A DNA stretch of 64,000 nt from contig JALGVT010000008.1 in the NCBI GenBank assembly GCA_025774555.1, positions 1 through 64,000 on the forward strand. Direction: 5' to 3'. Below the pieces are notes generated by a model, which was not told where the DNA came from, did not search any database, and saw only the letters and a program-made list of their open reading frames with translations. Of this stretch, positions 1 to 6,371 are shown in pieces; the stretch's first letter is position 1, and the number at the start of each line of letters is the position of its first letter. The translations under genes and the position numbers were made by a program. Source of the stretch: a candidate division LCP-89 bacterium. GTDB lineage: Bacteria > Electryoneota > B3-LCP.

Positions 1-40
1 TACGGCACACTTGTACACTTTTTTACTTGCACACTCACTT

Positions 41-87
41 GCGGAGAGTGAGGGATTCCTCCGTGGGAGTGGCTACGCCAGAACCCC
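41..87 (-). pseudogene. 3' fragment of a broken tRNA-Ser copy
   Basis: Positions 41-58 repeat exactly the 3' end (acceptor and T-arm half) of the intact tRNA-Ser at 145-230. After that a 22-nt stretch (59-80) is inserted where the T-loop would be, and the match resumes for seven bases (81-87, gaacccc). The rest of the tRNA is missing on this side. The matching 5' half of a broken copy lies at 282-401, on the other side of the intact gene. Seen directly by comparison; unlikely to give a functional tRNA. Confidence 0.7.
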
Positions 88-144
88 TGTTCCGCCATGT
101 TTATACATAGTTTCACCACAAAGATCACTTGATCGCACGATTTG

Positions 145-230
145 CGGAGAGTGAGGGATTCGAACCCCCGGTAGCGCGAAGCTACAACGGTTTTCGAGAC
201 CGCCCCGTTCGACCACTCCGGCAACTCTCC
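145..230 (-). tRNA. tRNA-Ser (anticodon CGA)
   Basis: On the minus strand the sequence folds as a class II tRNA. A 7-bp acceptor stem pairs GGAGAGT with ACTCTCC, with discriminator G. The anticodon loop reads CTCGAAA, giving anticodon CGA, which decodes UCG serine. There is a long variable arm (GTAGC paired with GCTAC) as expected for serine tRNAs, and a GGTTCGAATCC T-arm. CCA is not encoded. The gene is 86 nt long. It sits just downstream of tadA in the same orientation and is flanked by fragments of a second copy. Confidence 0.95.
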
Positions 231-281
231 TGAATTTCCTAGTTTATTGCTCTCGATTTAAGCCGTAAAGAACATATGACA

Positions 282-401
282 CTACAACGGTTTTTCCCAA
301 AGGGACAGCTTATCCCGTAAAAGCGGGATTTCGCGGCGAGACCGCCCCGTTCGATTGCTCTTCCGAAGGGACCACTACATGATTCGTGGCGGCAACTCTC
401 C
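282..401 (-). pseudogene. 5' fragment of a broken tRNA-Ser copy with loop insertions
   Basis: Read on the minus strand, this segment repeats the acceptor 5' strand, D-arm, anticodon stem and the start of the variable arm of the intact tRNA-Ser. The match is interrupted by unrelated inserts: about 13 and 17 nt on either side of a retained five-base D-loop piece (372-376), and about 41 nt in the anticodon loop directly after the CGA anticodon (296-336). The inserts contain short palindromes (cttccgaag; tcccg...cggga). Homology stops at the variable arm, exactly where the 3' fragment at 41-87 would take over. Probably non-functional. Confidence 0.7.
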
Positions 402-403
402 AT

Positions 404-895
404 CTACATAAAATCGATCCAACTCGTATCGATCTTCTGATCCTTTTGGCGAAGACGTTTGAAGAATTCGCTCAATATTCCGCCGCATTCTGCTTCAAGC
501 ATACCGCCGACTACATTCACCCTATGATTTAAACGTTCATCTCGAGGGATATTGTATAGAGTGCCGCAGGCTCCCGCTTTAGAATCATACGCTCCGAAAA
601 CCAGACGTTCTATCCTCGCCAGTATCAGAGCGCCCGCGCACATGCAGCAAGGTTCCAATGTGACGTATAAGGTCACGCCATCCAGCCGCCGTGATTCAAG
701 CGCATCGGCGGCGGCGGTAAGCGCCAGCATCTCCGCGTGAGCGGTGGGATCCTGCAGCCTTTCCGTCTGATTGTATCCTCTTCCGAGGAGTCTCGAATCT
801 TTCACTGCGACAGCGCCAACAGGGATTTCACCCTCTCTTGCAGCTTGATTTGCAAGGGCTAAAGCCTGCCGCATCCAGCGTTCATCTTGGTTCAT
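404..895 (-). CDS. tadA: tRNA adenosine(34) deaminase TadA
   Basis: This 163-residue cytidine-deaminase-fold protein is expected to convert adenosine 34 to inosine in the wobble position of tRNA-Arg(ACG). The zinc site is clear: HAE at residues 53-55, with the catalytic Glu55, and PCxxC with Cys83 and Cys86. Length fits bacterial TadA. The ATG at 895 gives the full N-terminal helix. The gene ends 2 nt before the broken tRNA-Ser fragment, so it may be co-transcribed with tRNA-Ser. Assignment as TadA rather than another deaminase rests on the EPCCMCAGA motif and length. Confidence 0.93.
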   Translation of the reverse strand: MNQDERWMRQALALANQAAREGEIPVGAVAVKDSRLLGRGYNQTERLQDPTAHAEMLALTAAADALESRRLDGVTLYVTLEPCCMCAGALILARIERLVFGAYDSKAGACGTLYNIPRDERLNHRVNVVGGMLEAECGGILSEFFKRLRQKDQKIDTSWIDFM

Positions 896-1065
896 AAAAA
901 TGTAAATTTCAATGTACGCAATTTCAACAGTGAAAGCAAGTGAATTTTCCGAACCTTTACGATCTCTAAACCAACGAGTTTGTTTATTCCTGCGTAGATA
1001 GATTGAGACTATTGAAAAGCATTAAAACTAATATGCAACTGTCAATCCCGCGCGGCATAGCCATC

Positions 1066-1170
1066 CCTTCGGGAAAAGTGGGTCCGAAGGTCTATAGGAT
1101 TCCTATAACGACTCTTATGGTGAGTCCAGAATAATCAGTTACATAACTGGATTCCTGCCTTCGCAGGAAT
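1066..1170. repeat. Array of short unlike hairpins between tadA and trxB
   Basis: The 390-bp gap between tadA and trxB has no gene. It holds four consecutive perfect or near-perfect inverted repeats with different arms: 1066-1090 (ccttcgg/ccgaagg), 1093-1107 (tatagg-att-cctata), 1110-1126 (gactc/gagtc) and 1151-1170 (attcctgc/gcaggaat). None is followed by a T-run, so they are not obvious terminators. Similar mixed arrays occur at 4778-4840, 6064-6344 and 56946-57014. Nothing was recognised in 896-1065. Confidence 0.6.
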
Positions 1171-1223
1171 GATAAAATGGGTATATTTCAACAGTCTCAA
1201 TTCAAAATCCCTGCAATAAAGGG

Positions 1224-1252
1224 TTGCTTTCTCACTAAGATTGATATATATT
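1224..1252 (+). promoter_or_regulatory. Candidate sigma70-type promoter of trxB
   Basis: TTGCTT (1224-1229), a 17-bp spacer and TATATT (1247-1252) precede the trxB start by 33 nt. A GAGGA ribosome binding site lies at about 1276-1280. Inferred from spacing and consensus only. Confidence 0.4.
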
Positions 1253-1285
1253 TCTGATGGATAAGAAAGGATACTGAGGAATAAA

Positions 1286-2218
1286 ATGGCAACACATCAT
1301 CGAGTTATAATTTTAGGTTCGGGTCCGGCTGGATCGACCGCGGCTATTTATGCTGCGAGGGCAGAATTGGAACCGGTAGTTTTCGAGGGAATCCAACCCG
1401 GCGGTCAATTGACTATCACGACCGAAGTGGAGAACTATCCCGGCTTCGTCAATGGTATTACCGGTCCGGAACTGATGGACATCTGCAAGGAACAGGCGGA
1501 ACGCTTCGGCGCCAAATACATTATGGATGAAGCGATTGAGGCAGATTTATCACAAGCGCCCTTTAAGTTAACCATGAACGAAGGAGAATATACCTGCGAC
1601 GCACTGATTATTGCCACAGGCGCCACCGCCCGCTGGCTTAACATCCCATCAGAAGCAAAATATAAGGGGCATGGCGTCTCAGCCTGCGCCACCTGCGATG
1701 GTTTCTTCTTCAAGGACAAGGAAATCGCAGTGGTGGGCGGCGGCGACAGCGCTATCGAAGAAGCCACTTTCCTGACCAAATTCGCCACCAAAGTTACGAT
1801 AATTCACCGCCGTGATGAACTGCGCGCATCGAAGATCATGCAGGAAAAAGCACGGAATAATCCGAAGATCGAATTCGCTTACAGCTATGTTATCGATGAG
1901 ATACTGGGTGAAGATGATCCTCCGCATGTCACCAGCGTGCGGCTGAAGAGCACTAAGGATGGATCAACTAAAGAAATTCCTATGGACGGCATTTTCATGG
2001 GTATCGGTCATACGCCCAATTCCAGTATCTTCGAAGGGCAACTCGAAATGAACAAGGACGGATATATCATCACTCTCGGCAAATCAACTAAAACGAACGT
2101 TCCGGGCATCTTCGCAGCCGGTGACGTGCAGGACTTCACTTATAAACAAGCAATCAGCGCTGCTGGTTCTGGCTGTATGGCGGCTCTGGACGCAGAAAGG
2201 TATCTGGAAGAGATTTAG
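1286..2218 (+). CDS. trxB: Thioredoxin-disulfide reductase
   Basis: This 310-residue FAD/NADPH enzyme reduces thioredoxin in the cytoplasm. Visible features are the N-terminal FAD motif GSGPAG (residues 11-16), the redox-active CATC pair (Cys134 and Cys137), the NADPH-binding GGGDSA motif (about 151-156) and the C-terminal FAD motif GIFAAGDV. Length is typical of low-Mr bacterial TrxB. ATG at 1286 is preceded by GAGGA at good spacing. The gene is monocistronic: it has its own candidate promoter and a strong terminator. No thioredoxin gene is adjacent. Confidence 0.95.
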   Translation: MATHHRVIILGSGPAGSTAAIYAARAELEPVVFEGIQPGGQLTITTEVENYPGFVNGITGPELMDICKEQAERFGAKYIMDEAIEADLSQAPFKLTMNEGEYTCDALIIATGATARWLNIPSEAKYKGHGVSACATCDGFFFKDKEIAVVGGGDSAIEEATFLTKFATKVTIIHRRDELRASKIMQEKARNNPKIEFAYSYVIDEILGEDDPPHVTSVRLKSTKDGSTKEIPMDGIFMGIGHTPNSSIFEGQLEMNKDGYIITLGKSTKTNVPGIFAAGDVQDFTYKQAISAAGSGCMAALDAERYLEEI

Positions 2219-2246
2219 TATCTTTCTAAGCTGTTGAAATGTAAAG

Positions 2247-2280
2247 GCTCCACTGCGGCGTGTGGAGCTTTTTTTATTTT
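2247..2280 (+). terminator. Rho-independent terminator of trxB
   Basis: The stem gctccac (2247-2253) pairs with gtggagc (2262-2268) across an 8-nt loop and is followed by a run of seven T residues and TATTTT. It lies 29 nt after the trxB stop. Confidence 0.85.
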
Positions 2281-2330
2281 TGTGATCTGGATCATTGTAA
2301 AGCATCTATTTTATTCTTATATAAAATGAC

Positions 2331-2359
2331 TTGACATTTAAGAGAAATGATTCTAATTT
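2331..2359 (+). promoter_or_regulatory. Candidate sigma70-type promoter
   Basis: A perfect TTGACA (2331-2336), a 17-bp spacer and TAATTT (2354-2359) lie 70 nt upstream of the lipoprotein gene and just after the trxB terminator. Confidence 0.55.
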
Positions 2360-2428
2360 ACGAAGCAGATATTTCGACTGAAAGAAATAATCGTAGAGTT
2401 ACATAACAGAAAGCGGAGAAAAATAAAT

Positions 2429-3451
2429 ATGAGAGTGAATTTACATCAAGCGTTATCAGCGCTTATCGTTTTATCCTTGCCTGTGTTCTTTATAATGGGA
2501 TGCAGCAACGATGATAGTGATCCTATAACCGGACCCTCGGGACCGGAGCCGGGTGAATCATCCGAAGTAATCGGCGCGGCAGGGGGTGATGTCACTTATG
2601 AGAATGCTGGCGTCTCTATTCCCGCCGGCGCATTAGCCGGTGATTTAACGATTACAGTTGCCATACTGGATACGCAACCCACGTACACCGAACCAGATAG
2701 CGCCATGCAGATCGGCGCCGTTTATGAATTTGGACCGAGCGGCACCGTTTTTAATCAGTCCGTGGACGTGGAATTCAGCTACACCGACGGCGAAATCGGA
2801 TCGTATGATGAAAACGATCTAGTCATCCTGACTTTTGAAAACGAAGGCGACGTTCCCGATACTCTGGGAAATATCGAAGTGGATACAGTCAATAATACTG
2901 TCACCGGTAGAACTAATCACTTCTCTTTCTTCGTACTGGTAGTTTCTACCTCTGGCAGCGTTGTCGATCCTGGTGACTATCCTGATCCGCCCATCGGCGG
3001 CGATCCAACGGGATACTGGGCATTCGACCACCTCTACGTCCCAGAACCTTTTATTGCCATGAACGATTCAGTTGCCATAACCATCACCGGCACCGGTGAT
3101 GGCTGGGTGGATTTCCAGCCGACCTCGAACGATACCGGCGACTACGAAATCTATATCGAATGGCTGTTCGATATCAGCTACTACAGCACCATCGGCGGCG
3201 ATACTACATTGGCGTTTGAAATGAACGACGTCGATGACAAGGATCATCACTGGGGCGATTACTGGTACGAGGATGCTACTATCTGGTTCTACGTGGAAGA
3301 TACCGCAGATCAGCACCCGGAACGAATTGGCATGACTTACGATAATCTCTATTCGGTGGTAGATGATGTGTTCTATCTGCACATGCCGCTGGCGGTCACC
3401 GGCAGCGAAACCGCATGGATGTACGCCGTATTCCTGAGAAGCACTCCATAG
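2429..3451 (+). CDS. Secreted lipoprotein with ZU5-like domain
   Basis: This 340-residue protein has a lipoprotein signal peptide with a lipobox ending at Cys25 (IMGC). A Ser/Pro/Gly linker follows, then a domain of about 110 residues (48-165) with the pattern IGAAGG...VSIPAGAL...FGPSGTVF...V.V.FSY.D...HFS.F, which resembles ZU5-type beta domains of surface proteins. The rest is rich in Asp, Tyr and Trp and looks like a beta-sandwich; it was not recognised. The protein is probably anchored in the outer membrane or periplasm. ZU5 assignment is by motif resemblance only. Confidence 0.75.
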   Translation: MRVNLHQALSALIVLSLPVFFIMGCSNDDSDPITGPSGPEPGESSEVIGAAGGDVTYENAGVSIPAGALAGDLTITVAILDTQPTYTEPDSAMQIGAVYEFGPSGTVFNQSVDVEFSYTDGEIGSYDENDLVILTFENEGDVPDTLGNIEVDTVNNTVTGRTNHFSFFVLVVSTSGSVVDPGDYPDPPIGGDPTGYWAFDHLYVPEPFIAMNDSVAITITGTGDGWVDFQPTSNDTGDYEIYIEWLFDISYYSTIGGDTTLAFEMNDVDDKDHHWGDYWYEDATIWFYVEDTADQHPERIGMTYDNLYSVVDDVFYLHMPLAVTGSETAWMYAVFLRSTP

Positions 3452-3543
3452 AGCTTCACGCGTGTTTCATCAAGTTAGATACTCAGTTACAACTGAAGTT
3501 AACAAGAATAATACATTATCAATACGATTTAAGGAGGTAGACC

Positions 3544-4572
3544 ATGTATCGAATTCTAATGGGCGCATTTGCCCTCTGTGCAATGACAGTTCTCTCATTG
3601 AATGCACAGCCTGTCATGCAATCCGGGGATCTGGTGGGTGAACCGGGGACCACTATCATATTTGACACAAACCTCGATTTGGTGCCGGTCGATATGGGAC
3701 CGTCTGGCGCCAATCAAACTTGGAATTTCACTTCTATAACCACCAATTTCGAACAAGCCCATCACTGGGTCGATCCCGCCACCACACCCTACGCGGCGAA
3801 TTTTCCCGACGCGAACCGCTCGTTTTACATCGCAGAAGTTGAACCTATGTACCACTATTTCGAGCACACTCCCAGCAACTATTGGACTCTGGGATATGGA
3901 TCAGAAATTATGGTCACGAACTACAATAATACACAGCCGTTATTGACATTTCCGGTTCAATACGGGGATATATGGGATACAGTGTACAGTTATGATATGA
4001 TGGGAATGCTGGTAACCGATTCCACACGCTATGAGGTGGATGGATATGGCACGGTGATCGACGGGCAGAATACATACCATAATATTCTCCGCACGAAGAG
4101 CCATAAGATCATAACCACGACTCTTATGGGAATGCCCGTCTCAACGGTTACCTCCTGGACCTATAGCTGGGAGGAAGTCGGGTACGGTTCCGTGGCGTCT
4201 ATGACTTCAGATATTGATGAACCCAATCCTAACTTCACTATGGGTTACTTCGGAAGAATCATCGAGATCACCGGAGTCGAAGAGTTACCGGATATCGAGA
4301 TGATGCCCATTTCATACTCGCTCGATCCCGCTTATCCTAATCCGTTCAATCCGCAAACGAACCTGACTTTCCACCTGCCCGTCGCCGGGGATGCTGTGTT
4401 GTCAATCTTCGACGTGCAGGGTAAGGAAGTCACCACGCTGCATAATGGCTGGCTGCAGCCGGGCAGCTATCACACTGCCTTCAGTGGTGATAATCTGGCG
4501 GGCGGCGTCTATATAGCTCGTCTGACCGCCGGAAACACGCAACAGACGCAGAAGTTGGTGCTGGTGAAGTAG
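3544..4572 (+). CDS. Secreted protein with FCB-type C-terminal sorting domain
   Basis: This 342-residue protein has an N-terminal signal peptide ending near AQP (residue 23), a body of unknown function and a C-terminal domain of about 80 residues. That domain shows the hallmarks of type IX-like sorting domains: YPNPFNPQT, an FDVQGKEV strand, GVYIARL and a terminal Lys-rich VLVK. The start is supported by a strong AAGGAGG ribosome binding site at about 3532-3538. Secretion through a type IX-like machinery is inferred from the domain; the por genes are not in this window. Confidence 0.85.
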   Translation: MYRILMGAFALCAMTVLSLNAQPVMQSGDLVGEPGTTIIFDTNLDLVPVDMGPSGANQTWNFTSITTNFEQAHHWVDPATTPYAANFPDANRSFYIAEVEPMYHYFEHTPSNYWTLGYGSEIMVTNYNNTQPLLTFPVQYGDIWDTVYSYDMMGMLVTDSTRYEVDGYGTVIDGQNTYHNILRTKSHKIITTTLMGMPVSTVTSWTYSWEEVGYGSVASMTSDIDEPNPNFTMGYFGRIIEITGVEELPDIEMMPISYSLDPAYPNPFNPQTNLTFHLPVAGDAVLSIFDVQGKEVTTLHNGWLQPGSYHTAFSGDNLAGGVYIARLTAGNTQQTQKLVLVK

Positions 4573-4599
4573 CAGCTTCAGCCTATCTACACTAATAAT

Positions 4600-4763
4600 G
4601 GGCTGTCCAAAAAGTCCATAAACTGTCATTACTCCGAAGGAGCGCCTTTGGCGCGAACGAAGTATGGCAATCTCTAATATCCTATAATATAGGAGATTGC
4701 CACGTCATCAGCCGGACGGCTGATTCCTCGCAATGACTACAAAAGTTACTTTTTAGACAGCCC
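4600..4763. mobile_element. Fold-back MITE-like element, copy 1
   Basis: A 164-bp non-coding element with terminal inverted repeats gggctgtccaaaaagt and actttttagacagccc (one mismatch). Inside is a second inverted repeat, ggcaatctc...gagattgcc, so the whole unit can fold back. A related copy with the same order of terminal and internal repeats lies at 21155-21352. No transposase is encoded. Target-site duplications could not be made out by eye. Confidence 0.7.
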
Positions 4764-4777
4764 CTATTCTATTCTGC

Positions 4778-4840
4778 GTCGGATTCAGGGGAATCCGACC
4801 TACGTTTATTAATCGTGTCGTCGAGTCTCCGCACTCGACG
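4778..4840. repeat. Two hairpins, the first a REP with CTAC foot
   Basis: gtcggattc (4778-4786) pairs with gaatccgac (4791-4799) and is followed by CTACG, that is, GTAG at the 5' foot on the minus strand. A second perfect hairpin cgtcgagt/actcgacg lies at 4819-4840, just after the stop of the sucC-like gene on the minus strand, where it could help stop or stabilise the transcript. Confidence 0.6.
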
Positions 4841-4847
4841 TTATGTC

Positions 4848-6038
4848 TTATCCGGCTTCTTTCGCCAGCTCCACCGCTCGTTTGGAAATCTCTTCGATGG
4901 GCGTCTCGATGCCGTGAATCTCAATCTTCTCAAACAGTTCGGGATTGGCTTTTTTCTCCTCCTCGAAGATCTTCACGCCCGCCTGCCATTCGTTGCCGGT
5001 GAAACGCATCACCATCGGCTTGGACAGTCCGTGATCCTTCAAAAACATGATCACACCGTTGGCGAAATCATCGCAGCGGGAGATCCCACCGAACCGCGCC
5101 CCGAAGATCACTTTAACCTGCGGATTCTCATCCAGTAAAACCAGCATCTTCGCCAGCCTCTCAGGAGAAGGTCCGCCGCCGGAATCCATGAAGTTAGCGG
5201 GTTTGCCACCGTAATGGTAAATGAAGTCGTTGCCCATAATCCCGAAACCGGCTCCGCCGGGGAACATGCCTATGTTGCCATCCATATCGAGGTATGGTAT
5301 GCCCCATTCGCGCGCCTGTCGTTCGCGGGGCGTCATCTCGCCCTCTTCATGGCGCTTCTCGATGCCGCGCTCGGCGAATTCCGGGTGACGGAAGAGCGCG
5401 TCGTCATCCAGTGAAAAACGGCTGTCCGCCGCTATAAAGCTGCCGTCGGTCAGTTTGACCAGCGGATTGATCTCCACCATCTTGCAGTCATATTTGCAGA
5501 AGACATTGAACAGCTTGCGGGCGATTCCGCCGACCGCTTTCATATCATCGCCGCGTAAACCCATGCGGTTGCCCAGTTCATTGCCTTGATAGCCGTACAT
5601 TTTATCCGAAGGATCGATATTGACGCGGATGATCTTTTCCGGCGTTTTCGCCGCTACCTCTTCGATATCCACACCGCCTTCAGCGCAGCCGATCACGGTC
5701 CACTGGTAGTTCACCCGGTCGATGGTAACGCCTAAGTAGTACTCAGAAGCGATGTTCAGCTTCTTCTCGACCAAGATTTTTTCTACCGGATAGCCTTTGA
5801 TTTTCATCTTGAACAAAGCTTCCGCTTTCTGCCGGAGCTGCTTTTCATCGTCGGCGAACTGGATACCGCCGGCTTTACCTCGTCCGCCGGTTAAAACCTG
5901 GCTTTTCAGCACAACCGGATAACCCAGCTTATTCGCCGCTTCGACTGCCTCATCGACCGTTGTGACGATCTTGCCTTCAGGGATGGGAATCTTCGCTTCA
6001 GCGAAGAGCTGTTTGCCTTCAAATTCGTATAAGCGCAT
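4848..6038 (-). CDS. sucC: Succinate-CoA ligase beta subunit-like protein
   Basis: This 396-residue ATP-grasp protein resembles the beta subunit of ADP-forming succinate-CoA ligase, which makes ATP from succinyl-CoA. GGRGKAGG lies at residues 51-58, EYYLG at 99-103, and the metal ligands INPL (190-193) and Asp205 are kept. The C-terminal CoA-ligase part is divergent: the usual LDVGGGA reads MDSGGGP, and the usual NIFGGIVRCD reads ARFGGISRCD (314-323). No alpha-subunit gene (sucD) is adjacent. It could belong to another acyl-CoA synthetase of the same superfamily, so substrate is uncertain. Confidence 0.75.
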   Translation of the reverse strand: MRLYEFEGKQLFAEAKIPIPEGKIVTTVDEAVEAANKLGYPVVLKSQVLTGGRGKAGGIQFADDEKQLRQKAEALFKMKIKGYPVEKILVEKKLNIASEYYLGVTIDRVNYQWTVIGCAEGGVDIEEVAAKTPEKIIRVNIDPSDKMYGYQGNELGNRMGLRGDDMKAVGGIARKLFNVFCKYDCKMVEINPLVKLTDGSFIAADSRFSLDDDALFRHPEFAERGIEKRHEEGEMTPRERQAREWGIPYLDMDGNIGMFPGGAGFGIMGNDFIYHYGGKPANFMDSGGGPSPERLAKMLVLLDENPQVKVIFGARFGGISRCDDFANGVIMFLKDHGLSKPMVMRFTGNEWQAGVKIFEEEKKANPELFEKIEIHGIETPIEEISKRAVELAKEAG

Positions 6039-6063
6039 GTTTGGAAACCTTATATGAGAGATC

Positions 6064-6344
6064 GGGTCGGCGCAAGACCGACCCCTACGCGATGAAATTC
6101 GTTTTTCCTGTCGGGGTCGGGGGCGACCCCGACTACGGAATTATCTGTTCTATGGGGCTGGTGATTGTAGGGGCGAGGTGACCTCGCCCCTACAATCACA
6201 CCGCGTACCTTCTGGTGGTGTCGGACACCCTCGTCCGACACTTTAATATATTTAAAATACTAATAAAAAATCCCCTGAAAATCAAGGGAATTCGGAGGAT
6301 TTGGTGATGAGGTAAAAGCGTCAGGAGGAAACTCCTGACGCTAC
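6064..6344. repeat. Array of five REP-like hairpins with CTAC feet
   Basis: The 333-bp gap between the sucC-like gene and ppdK holds no gene. It carries hairpins at 6064-6084 (gggtcgg/ccgaccc, then CTAC), 6110-6133 (10-bp arms, then CTAC), 6162-6198 (an 18-bp perfect palindrome with one central base, containing GTAG and CTAC), 6218-6241 (gtgtcggac/gtccgacac) and 6318-6341 (gcgtcaggag/ctcctgacgc, then CTAC). The first recurs inside a coding sequence at 47161-47190 and the last recurs at 44025-44048. The arms differ but the GTAG/CTAC foot is shared. Confidence 0.8.
6265..6289 (-). terminator. Rho-independent terminator of ppdK
   Basis: On the minus strand, a stem of eight base pairs (one mismatch) with a 3-nt loop (6271-6289) is followed by six T residues. 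It lies about 85 nt past the ppdK stop, beyond the REP hairpin at 6318-6341, which itself is followed by TTTT on this strand. Confidence 0.7.
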
Positions 6345-6371
6345 GATAAATGCCGATATAGACGCTGATGT

